Positions 54,118 to 64,000 of a stretch of DNA of 64,000 bases are shown one piece after another. The notes under the pieces were generated by a model. It did not search any database and was not told the origin of the DNA. It saw only the letters and a program-made list of their open reading frames with translations. The stretch lies in contig NC_089235.1 of the NCBI RefSeq assembly GCF_963924675.1, positions 61,500,220-61,564,219 on the forward strand. The letters run 5' to 3'. The position numbers and the translations under genes were made by a program. Within the stretch, counting starts at the first letter, position 1; each line of letters opens with the position of its first letter. The stretch is from Phocoena phocoena (lineage: Eukaryota > Chordata > Mammalia > Artiodactyla > Phocoenidae).

Positions 54118-56475
54118 TTTGTACATTTCTCTAACCCTATATGGTATGCCCCACTCCCAGTGAATTCAAATTTTGTTGGTGAGGCATTAGAGGCACAGAT
54201 ATAGAGTAGAACTGGGATTGAAGGTCATGTGGGGCATCTCAATTATAAATAATCTATTTATTAGGAGAGGGTATTCAGTGGAGAGGGTTCAACCCTAAGG
54301 GAGGAGGCTGTTAAGAGGTTGATGGTTTGGTAAGACCTGACTGAGAGGGTTCAGGGCAGGTGTCCAGTGCCAGTGAGATGAAGTCCAAGGCAGAGACCAG
54401 GTTCATGAAACTGACATGGCGAACAATTGGCTTAGGTGCCTAGTAGAGCTCACTAACTCATTAATTCATCAAATGTACTTATGGAGCATTTACCATGTGA
54501 TGAGGGCTGGAGACACAATGGAAAAGAAGACAGATCAGACTTCTAGCCTCATGAACAGAACTCTCCTTTGGCTCATTGAACATCGAGGTTACCACACTGA
54601 AGCCCAAGAGTTAATCCACTGTCATGGATGGAATATATAAACCTATTCTATTTTTACTCCTACTTCCTCTTCAACATAACGCCTCTTCAAAATTATACTG
54701 AAATAGGTTGGACAAAGAGAATTTTTTTTTTGGTAAAAGTACAACGTTACCATTTCTTGAAGAGCAACATTGACACATCTCTTCAAATACATTTATAAAT
54801 TCCTGTAGGCTGGCTAATTTTGATGTGAACAAGAAGTTCTCATGTCGTTGTATATGCTCACCCACACCACTACCTCACAAGACAGAATATATCCTTGTGA
54901 TTGTGCATGGATGAGCGTTAACACTTGGTAAATATTCCTCCACATTATTTTTTTCTGGTGACCTACAGCTGACATTCAGTGAAACCCAGATTTCCCACAG
55001 ACTGTCACTTTCATACTAAAATAAAGACAGGTAGAGAGAAGGGGGAAGGGAATCAGAATTTTACAATTTATTAAAATGTGAGCACAGCAGCCTTAAATTA
55101 ATCACCATGTTGGAATCTGTAGCTGGGAAATAATGCAGATTCATGTGTGTCCACACAATTTTAAAGGTATGTAATGCTTTGGCCTATGTGTTTTTCGCTT
55201 TAGAACCCTTAAACAGATGAATTTATCAAGAGGTAAGTCTTATCCTTTGGACGAACTGGGTTAGTGGGCTTCTGGGGGAGGTGATAGAGATGAGGATTGT
55301 CTACAACCCACCCCTCGATATATTGACAGAACATCAGTCGGGAAGAATACTCATAAGCTCTGCCACGATATGTGAAAAACCAAGGCAGGCACAGAAATTT
55401 CCTAAGTCTTGAGAAAATGAGGTAAGTGGAGACATAATTGCAAAACACGTTCAATTTACATCCAATAAAGTCTAGGTGAATACATTTACTAAGTGTAGTG
55501 CACATAATAGACAACTGCGGAAGACTCTTTCCTAGGAGATCACAATTTCATGTGTATATTTCCTGAATCAACTCAGAGAAAATGATTCTGGAGAAAGCTT
55601 ACCGGGAGAAACATATGTGTTTTACAAATAGATGCTTTTTGGAAATGTTTATGTTTAAAATAATAATGTTTCCAAATACGTTTCCCCAGACTCCCTGGTT
55701 TGTCTGACCTTATCTTTGATTCTGCTGACGTTGGTACTTTTCAGGGACTCAGTCTCCAGGAAGGATGAAGGATTTATGTACAGGCACAAAATTACAATCA
55801 CCACAATTCTCTCTTCCACAGAATAGGGATATTATCTTTGCCCTAAAGGACCTTAGGGCTTAAAGAATAGAGTGAACAAACATAGGAGGCTATTTCCAAG
55901 AGTCCAAAATTTTGATCACTACATTTGAGAAAAAGGAGATCCAAAAATACATTTTGAGACACTGGAATGAAATATCAAAAAGCACAGTTTTTAAAGAAGC
56001 TTGAAAATATTTCTTCTGGGGTTTCTAACCTTAAACACCCTTGCATGGAGATATTTTATAAAAAGTGCAGGGCAGGGGGTAAATATATATGTTTGTGTCT
56101 CCATCTTTGAAAGTGTAAAAGAAAAAATACCTAAGCTCTTCTTTCCTCAGATAATCTGTGTTACTGGGGACGGGATGAGCATTACACTACTGCTCCTTTT
56201 AAAAAGTTTTGTTGTAAGTTTTCCTCATTCTTACATTTTCAAAAATTCAGTAGCTCACTATGCACTAATGTCCAGGCCTCATTGATTCATGCCTGTATGA
56301 ATTATGAAGATAGTAGTTGGAGGGTGAAATTATACATGAAAAAAGGATGTGTTCCTTTGATCACCACAAACAATCCCTCAGTTCTATATGGAGAAGAATA
56401 ACGTGATATCTGGGCCCTGGTACGTAAACACCTTACACTGGAAATCTTTACTGTCAGACTGTCTGTAATCACTCC
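54118..56475. other. 3' flank, no gene seen
   Basis: Mixed unique sequence with short open frames only. 54450-54560 has a weak resemblance to old repeats. Confidence 0.4.
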
Positions 56476-59077
56476 AAAGTGAATCAGCTATACGTATACA
56501 TATATCCCCATATCCCCTCCCTCTTGCATCTCCCTCCCACCTTCCCTATCCCACCCCTCTAGGTGGTCACAAAGCACCAAGCTGATCTCCCTGTGCTATG
56601 CAGCTGCTTCCCCTTAGCTATCTATTTTACATTTAGTAGTGTATACCCATCCATGCCACTCTCTCACTTTGTCCCAGCTTACCCTTTCCCCTCCCTGTGT
56701 CCTCAAGTCCATTCTCTATGTCTGCGTCTTTATTCCTGTCCTGTCTCTAAGTTCATCAGAACCAATTTTTTTTAGGTTCCATATATATGTGTTAGCATAC
56801 GGTATTTGTTTTTCTCTTTCTGACTTACTTCACTCTGTATGACAGACTCTAGGTCCATCCACCTCACTACAAATAACTCAATTTCGTTTCTTTTTATGGC
56901 TGAGTAATATCCATTGCATATATGTGCCACATCTTCTTTATCCATTCTTCTGTCGATGGATACTTAGGTTGCTTCCATGTCCTGGCTATTGTAAATAGTG
57001 CTGCAATGAACATTGTGGTACATGACTCTTTTTGAAGTATGGTTTTTTCAGGGTATATGCCTAGTAGTGGGATTGCTGGGTTGTATGATAGTTCTATTTT
57101 TAGTGTTTTAAGGAACCTCCATACTGTTCTCCATAGTGGCTGTCTCCATAGTGGCTCCATACTGTTCTCCATAGTGGCTGTATCAATTTACATTCCCATC
57201 AGCAGTGCAAGAGGGTTCCCTTTTCTCCACACCCTCTCCACCATTTATTGTTTCTAGATTTTTTGATGATGGCCATTCTGACTGGTGTGAGGTGATACCT
57301 CATTGTAGTTTTGATTTGCATTTCTCTAATGATTAGTGATGTTGAACATCCTTTCATGTGTTTGTTGGCAATCTATATATCTTCTTTGGAGAAATGTCTA
57401 TTCAGGTCTTCTGTCCAGTTTTGGGTTGGGTTGTTTTTTTTTTAATATTGAGCTGCATGAGCTGCTTGTAAATTTTGGAGATTTAATACTTTGTCAGTTC
57501 CTTCATTTGCAAATATTTTCTCCCATTCTGAGGGTTGTCTTTTCATCTTCTTTCTGGTTTCCTTTGCTGTGCAAAAGCTTTTAAGCTTCATTAGGTCCCA
57601 TTTGTTTATTTTTGTTTTTATTTCCATTCCTCTAGGAGGTGGGTAAAAAAGGATCTTGCTGTGACTTATGTCATAGAGTGTTCTGCCTGTATTTTCCTCT
57701 AAGAGTTTGATAGTGTCTGGCCTTACATTTAGGTCTTTAATCTATTTTGAGTTTATTTTTGTGTATGGTGTTAGGGAGTGTTCTAATTTCATTCTTTTAC
57801 ATATAGCTGTCCAATTTTCCCAGCACCACTTATTGAAGAGGCTGTCTTTTCTCCATTGTATATTCTTGCCTCCTTTATCAAAAATAAAGGACCATATGTG
57901 CGTGGGTTTATCTCTGGGCTTTCTATCCTGTTCCATTGATCTATATTTCTATTTTTGTGCCAGTACCATACTGCTTAGATTACTGTAACTTTGTAGTAGA
58001 GTCTGAAGTCAGGGAGCCTGATTCCTCCAGCTCCGTTTTTCTTTCTCAAGATCGCTTTGGCTATTTGGGGTCTTTTGTATTTCCATACAAATTATGAAAT
58101 TTTTTGTTCTAGTTCTGTGAAAAATGCCATTGGTAGTTTGATAGGGATTGCATTGAATCTGTAGATTACTTTGGGTAGTATCATCATTTTCACAATGTTG
58201 ATCCTTCCAATCCAAGAACATGGTATATCTCTCCACCTGTTTGTATCATCTTTAATTTCTTTCATCAGTGTCTTATAGTTTTCTGCATACAGGTCTTTCC
58301 TCTCCTTAGGTAGGTTTATTCCTAGGTATTTTATTCTTTTTGTTGCAGTGGTAAATGGCAGTGTTTCCTTAATTTCCCTTTCAGATTTTTCATCATTAAT
58401 GTATAGGAATGCAGGAGATTTCTGTGCATTAATTTTGTATCCTGCTACTTTACCAAATTCGTTGGTTAGCTCTAGTAGTTTTCTGGTAGCATCTTTAGGA
58501 TTCTCTGTGTATAGTGTCATGTCATCTGCAAACAGTGACAGTTTTACTTCTTCTTTTCCAATTTGGATTCCTTTTATTTCTTTTTCTTCTCTGATTGCTG
58601 TGGCTAAAACTTCCAAAGCTATGTTGTATAATAGCAGTGAGAATGGGCAATGTTGTCTTGTTCCTGATCTTAGTGGAAAATGGTTTCAGGTTTTCCACCA
58701 TTGAGAGCGATGTTGACTGTGGGTTTGTCATATATGGCCTTCATTATGTTGAGGTAAGTTCCCTCTATGCCTACTCTCTGGAGGGCTTTTTATGATAAAT
58801 GGGTGTTGAATTTTGTCGAAAGCTTTTTCTGCATGTATTGATATTATCGTATGGTTTTTATCCTTCATTTTATTAATTTGGTGTATCACATTGGTTGATT
58901 TGCATATATTGAAGAATCCTTGCATTCCTGGGATAAATCCCACTTGATCATGGTGTATGATCTTTTTAATGTGCTGTTGGATTCTGTTTGCTAGTATTTT
59001 GTTGAGGATTTCTGCATCTATGTTCATCAGTGATATTGGCCTGTAGTTTTCTTTTTTGTGACATCTTTGTCTGGTTA
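56476..59077 (-). mobile_element. L1 fragment: part of ORF2 and 3' UTR, antisense, truncated at both ends
   Basis: 2.6 kb. Reading on the - strand it begins in the reverse-transcriptase region of ORF2, includes FADDM of the polymerase active site (58518-58532), continues through the ORF2 C-terminus, and runs into the 3' UTR near 56600. The frame is broken into several pieces (for example 58616-58092 and 57172-56894), so it is inactive. The left edge begins at 'aaagtgaatcagctatacgt' with no poly-T, so the normal 3' tail is missing. A 38-bp tandem duplication lies at about 57117-57180. Confidence 0.93.
57117..57180. repeat. 38-bp-period tandem duplication inside the L1
   Basis: A 26-bp segment starting ctccatactgttctcc is found at 57117-57142 and again at 57155-57180, with a 12-bp partial copy between. 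It disrupts the ORF2 frame. Confidence 0.9.
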
Positions 59078-60304
59078 GTTCCTTTACTCTTAACATGACT
59101 TCTTCCACTGGCATCCAATGATGAAGAGTAAAATGCAATTCTACTTTATTTTGCGCAAAGATCACTGAAAGTAACCCCACCCTCATTTAGGCTTATGTGC
59201 TCAATGCCCATAAAGGACTTTTGGTTAAGCCTTTGATCTAGAAAATCTCCTTCCCATCAAGTTCAATAAAGTCCACTTTAACTCACCAAAACCAGTCAAA
59301 TTGATTATCTAACTGGTATCCCAGCATCAGGAAATATTTTTCCTAGAAGAATGCCATTTTTACAGTTATACTTCTAGCTTGGGTCTCAAACACTTCTCAC
59401 CATACTCCTACTAGATGATCTCAGCTGAAGCTGCTGGTTGTGGTAAAGGATAATGTGGAAAATACTCTATTCAGTGGCAAGCAGAAGAAGAACCTGGGAT
59501 ACCCAATGGACTTTAGAAACCTCAAGGAATTAGAGCTTTGAGACTTCATCATATTTGATCATTTTCTGTACCCCAGCTCTTCCAGGGCTTTCCTCAGAAA
59601 TCTCATGTTTAATGAATTCCCTCTAACTTAAAGATTCCTGGTGGGCTTTGAGGTTTCTAGCCATGGCCCCATCACCTGCGTGATCAGCAACTCCATGTAC
59701 TGCCTTTTTGATTACTATGTGATCTGGAGAGGTGGAGGTTTCTGCTTTCTGCTTCCCTGTTCTATTCTCAGCGTCCTACCTTTCTGCTAAACTTGATCTC
59801 TTTAGCTATCCTAGAGTTAGTCTCTAATAAAGAAGGGTTAGTCTCTAATAAAGAAGAGTTAATCTCTAGTCTATCTCCTTTTGAATCCATCAGCATAAAT
59901 TCCTCTTTTTTCTCATCAAAGGAATGTGCCCAATAAGACTTTTATTCTTTTACCACCAGGTACCAGGCTTAGCATTAGCCTACTCTGACATGAGGAGAGT
60001 GCTGTATTATCCTTGTTTCCTTTCCTCCCATATAAGTTATTAGATCATTTTTACCGTCTAGCTCGTGATGCTAAACGTCTTAAACCTAGATCAGAGAAAT
60101 CAAGGATGAACCCAAAGACTGAAGAAATAAAACTCATTGATACTTTATTAATTAGGAAGAGTGATATCCACCCACATCTGAGCAAGTTTCCTTTCTATTT
60201 CTCACTAAGAATCACTCAAAACAGTGGTAATACTCAGCACCCCACATGAGGAGAGTAATGCAGTATGTCTGAGAAGTCCTGAGCAATCAAGCTTCTTTCT
60301 CTTC
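59078..60304. other. 3' flank with a small tandem repeat
   Basis: No gene seen. A 21-bp unit (gttagtctctaataaagaag plus one base) is repeated at 59816-59836 and 59837-59857, with a partial third copy. Confidence 0.6.
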
Positions 60305-60318
60305 AAAAGACCTTGTCA

Positions 60319-60534
60319 GGGCTTCCCTGGTGGCGCAGTGGTTGAGAGTCCACCTGCCGATGCAGGGAACGCGGGTTCATGCCCCGGTCCGGGAGGATCC
60401 CACATGGCGCAGAGCGGCTGGGCCCATGAGCCATGGTCGCTGAGCCTGCGCGTCTGGAGCCTGTGCTCCGCAACGGGAGAGGCCACAACAGTGAGAGGCC
60501 CGTGTACCGCAAAAAAAAAAAAAAAAAAAAAAAA
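60319..60534 (+). mobile_element. CHR SINE, 15-bp target-site duplication
   Basis: GGGCTTCCCTGGTGGCGCAG to a poly-A of about 24. Flanked by AAAAGACCTTGTCAG at 60305-60319 and 60531-60545, the A and G edges being shared with the element. Confidence 0.97.
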
Positions 60535-60545
60535 GACCTTGTCAG

Positions 60546-61239
60546 AAACAACATATGCTATTATATAACAATAATTCTGCAAATCAGCAAGCCATGTCAT
60601 ATATGCCTGAAGACCAGGTTCTAGACCTTGAAATTCTGTGCTAGCAATTTTAAAATTTCAGTTTACTTGAGTCTGTATCATAACACGTAGACATGTCCCA
60701 TTCATCTTATTTTAGAGACTTTCCATGGGCAGTCCTGGCCAGAGTCCCCCACAGCAATCCTGGGTGTAGAGCTGAGATTTGAAGGTACAGAAATGGGAGA
60801 AGTTGCTTTGGGTAAGAATGTTGAGTGAGGAGAGCAGATATCCGAGGCCTGAGATCTAAGTTATTCTAGTATTTAAAGGTTAGGAAGAAGGATAAGGGTA
60901 GGTTTCTTAAGGTTCATTGTTAAAGGGTGGGCAGAGAATAGTAGTAGAATCGGGAACATTTCAGGAAGGGAGCATCAAATTTATTGAATGTCTCTGAGAG
61001 TTCAAGTACAAACAGTTAAAAAACACCTATTGGATTTGTCAACATGAAATCCTGAAGGAACTTAGCAAAAGTCTCAATAGTATGGGGGAGGCAAGAGACA
61101 AAGTAGAGCTGGGTTGATGGGGAAATGGGCTGCAAAGAAGTAGAGATAGTATATACAGGTAATATTTTCCAGAAGCTTTTCAGTAAAGGAGAGTTGAAGC
61201 AATCCAATCAAGAATGGAAGTTGGACATTGTCAATCAAA
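60546..61239. other. 3' flank, nothing recognised
   Basis: Purine-rich sequence at 60760-61010 resembles old transposon remnants, but no family can be named. Confidence 0.35.
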
Positions 61240-61445
61240 ATAATAGTAATAACTAATATAATTTGAGTGCTATGTTAAGCCTTTTATATGTGGTTTCAAT
61301 TTAATCCCCAAATCAACCCTGTGTAGTACATACTATTACTACTTCCATTTACCTATGAATAAATAGAAACACAGAGATTAAGTAGCATCTCTAAGGTCCA
61401 TTGCTGGGCCTTAGAGCTGGGATTTCATTGCAAGCAGTTCAGTTC
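61240..61445 (-). repeat. MIR SINE, antisense
   Basis: 'aatttgagtgctatgttaag', 'aaacacagagattaagtagc' and 'gggccttagagctgggattt'. Confidence 0.75.
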
Positions 61446-62399
61446 AGTGCTTTCATTGTTAAATCCCTACACTATTCCATCTTACCATATGATAATGGGC
61501 ATATTTCGAAAGTCCAGAGTTTCTGCTATGGCTTTGCTACCTAGGTTCTAGATGAATTTCACAACTCACTCAGTTTTTCTGGGCATGTTGTCAGCATGTA
61601 CAACACACTTATTGATGGATGTATGGAAAAGAGGAAAAACTGTACAAACACATTCCTGTTTCACAACACCTCCATCAGTCCTGAATAGGTTTGAAACTTA
61701 AGAACATATTGTCCATGCCTCAAAAGGAACAAATAGATATTTCAAGAATTCTGAAGACTACTCTTTTTTCTGTCCCTCAGAAGGCAAGGAAAATTACAGC
61801 TTCACATAAAGGAAGTGACTAATAGAGACAGAGCGTTCCAAGGGGACCTGGCGGAAAGCACTTAAAGTCAGACATGAGGAAGTTCCTGAAAAGAACCTTG
61901 AGAAGCAACTGCTCTGATCAAGAGGAGGAAAAATGACATAATTGGGGTCTCCTGGGCTGAAGTGATGTGATCCTGGGATGCAGTGTGGCAGGAAGATGGA
62001 GAGCTCAGGGGTCTTCTTAAAGGACACTGTGAGTGCCTCTGGAGGGAAGTGTGGCCGTGTGGGTCCCTCTTAGTGAGGACATTGGGTCCTCTGTTTGGGA
62101 TGCTGAAAGCATTCAGCTCCCGTTGCTGTAGACAGTATTCTAGCCTGGAAAAACTACTGTGATGTATATAGTGGGATATGCTGTTTTTATTTAATTTTAA
62201 GAATGAAATATCACTTGTTCCATGATGGCAATAATGTTCTAGCCTTTGCAGTTCTACATCACAGATATCTTGCCTCCAATCCTGTCCTGTACTTATAGTC
62301 CTATGGGATAAAGCCAAGAATTCATAATATAACATGCTATGAAACTTAGATACTTGATGAACGAATATGCGATCTTTGTAATACGGCTTCTGCCTACAT
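61446..62399. other. 3' flank with a 155-codon antisense open frame
   Basis: The open frame at 62335-61868 (- strand) is the longest non-LINE frame in this flank. Its composition (many His, Ser, Gln) and lack of any recognisable domain argue against a gene. Confidence 0.4.
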
Positions 62400-62765
62400 T
62401 TTCAGCCCCTCCATTCACCACCCCTTCTAAGTACACACCTCCAAATATGCACATGTACTAGAAGTTTCCACGGCTTTTTCATCTCTCTGATTTGTGTATG
62501 TTGCCTTTGCGTATTTTTCCCTATTGTCTGCTTAGCAAATTTTCACTCATCCAATGAAACGCAACTGATACATCTCAGCTTTCTAAGAGACCCTCAGGGG
62601 TTTCTTCCACTGTTCTCTCTCCACACAATTCTGTATGTTCCTGTCAGGACATTTCTGTTGAGGTCAGGGATTATACCACATTCATCTCTGTAGCACAATG
62701 GCTGAGGAAAATATCTAGGATATAATGAGTAACCAGTATATGTTGGCTCAATAACTACCTTATAA
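62400..62765 (+). repeat. L2 LINE 3' fragment
   Basis: 'tgaggtcagggattatacca' and 'aaccagtatatgttggctca' fit an L2 3' end. Confidence 0.5.
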
Positions 62766-62849
62766 AGGGTGAATCCAGGAACAGAATTCAAAGCCTCTTG
62801 GTGTACCTTGGTCCTACTATGTTCAGAGCAGCACATTAGGACCAAGGGG

Positions 62850-64000
62850 TGTTTTATTCAGGGTCCTTATGGGAAAGAGATGGCACATGCAAATGAGATG
62901 ATTGAGAAGCCTTGAAAAGGGAAATTTTACAAAGGTGTAGACAGAGTCAAGGGAAACCACCAAGAGGTGATGAAACATGTAGGGTAGTAACAGCAGGACC
63001 TATAGGACCAATGTGAGAAATGGGTTACCAGACCTGGAGAGAGCTCATGGGAGAGCCACCCAAGAGGATCTGTGGCCTTAGAGGTAGGAAAGCAACCTGC
63101 TGCCAGGTAGGGAGAGAAACCAACAGATCATTAGCTGACTAGCATCTCCCACTGCTTCCTGTTAACCCACAAGTGCTTCCCATTGTCCAATCCCAACCAG
63201 AAACCAGAGAGTAAAGGATCCAGTTGTTGTAGGCTAAAAAAATTCAACCTCCCCAGTCTCTAAACATGGTGGAGCCAGGTAAAGATGTAGTTGAAGGCCG
63301 AACAAAAACATCTAGCACAAAGACCGGAGTCCAAGCTTTCTTCTTCAGCAAGCAGAGGCTGACAATGCCTATTAGGGATTTTAGGAACTAGGATAAGATA
63401 AGGAAGTTGGAAGATCACTGAAATTAGAAAGGCAGCAAGCAGTGGACAGCCAGGATTAATACAGACAGTCCTAATAAAGCATCAGAATAAAGAGATAGGC
63501 AGAATGGTGGATACAATCTGTGAGGCAATGGGACATGAACCCAGGACTGAACAGGAAATTTTCAATGAAAATTAGAAGACGGGGCCAGGAGACACTCTTT
63601 AAAATAATAGAGTTCATTGTAGGGACTTTTCACAAAATGTTTACAGATTTATTCACAGGAGAAGAAGGAGCTACTAAGTCTACAGAGCTGGGTTTGGCAT
63701 ATGCAAAGGGGACTAATGTATGAGTCCTAACTTTAGGAGCTTTCTAAATTGCCAACGCAAAAGGGTCAGATGGAATTCAAGTCTGCCGTCCACCCCTTGG
63801 CATATCCTGGCTTCTCAGGTCTTGGAGGACACTCTTATGATCCCCAATCCTTGAAAACTATTTTTTAAAAATTCCACAAGACCCTGAAACTCTTTGCTGT
63901 CATGGCCATCGTGCTTATAGAATGAAAATGTATATATACAGTTGGATGTTTAAATTCTTCAATAAGTTCGTTATCACGAGTCTGTTTTAATTCTAATTAA
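62850..64000. other. Right edge of the window, probable LTR-like remnant
   Basis: 62855-63260 has text ('cttcctgttaacccacaagt', 'aaaccagagagtaaaggatc') like an old antisense LTR, family unknown. No gene seen to 64000. Confidence 0.3.

Noticed and set aside
58092..59186. Reverse-transcriptase-like open frames of 152 and 174 codons as possible host genes
   Set aside because: They are pieces of a broken L1 ORF2 with frame changes between them and loss of both element ends.
27321..60534. CHR SINE heads as tRNA genes
   Set aside because: They keep A/B-box-like text but no cloverleaf, and end in poly-A with target duplications.
59078..64000. Start of a neighbouring gene (MAL2 is expected next in the human order)
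   Set aside because: No CpG-rich first exon, signal or membrane-segment coding sequence was found before the window ends.

Overview
The window is a mammalian, almost certainly cetacean, nuclear segment. About ten retroposons of the CHR family are present: tRNA-derived SINEs with the GGGCTTCCCTGGTGGCGCAG head, known from whales, hippos and relatives. Ruminant Bov-tA and BovB repeats were not noticed. Several CHR copies have intact target-site duplications, so they are fairly young. Species cannot be told from this stretch.

One protein-coding gene is supported: COLEC10 (collectin liver 1, CL-L1) on the + strand. It has six coding exons, 17557-17704, 40713-40784, 42141-42212, 46611-46664, 48266-48361 and 50233-50624. 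These join to an intact 277-codon frame with GT-AG introns, all phase 1. The product reads as a secreted collectin: signal peptide, short cysteine-containing N-terminal segment, 23 unbroken Gly-X-Y triplets, coiled-coil neck and C-type lectin domain with EPS and WND motifs. Family knowledge places CL-L1 in heteromers with CL-K1 (COLEC11) and MASP proteases, acting in the lectin complement pathway and in craniofacial development.

Layout: 1-17.5 kb is 5' flank, holding MIR and L2 fragments, an old antisense L1, a MLT2-type and two MLT1-like LTRs and a GATA microsatellite. 17.7-40.7 kb is the large first intron, with CHR SINEs, short L1 3' ends with clear target-site duplications, a solo LTR, a GC-rich minisatellite and an AT-rich tract followed by an antisense LTR-like block ending near exon 2. 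40.7-50.6 kb is the compact remainder of the gene. 50.6 to about 51.8 kb is the probable 3' UTR, with a perfect 9-bp stem hairpin. 52-64 kb is 3' flank, dominated by an antisense L1 ORF2 fragment (56.5-59.1 kb) truncated at both ends, plus SINEs.

No second gene, tRNA gene or CRISPR-like array was found. I did not find a convincing new biological system. The best leads are structural: the 3' UTR hairpin, the weak exon 5 acceptor with a competing AG, the tail-less L1, an inverted MIR pair around a SINE, and an unidentified dispersed repeat pair near the left edge. Repeat family names come from recognising consensus-like text, not from a database search, and repeat borders are approximate unless a target-site duplication fixes them.
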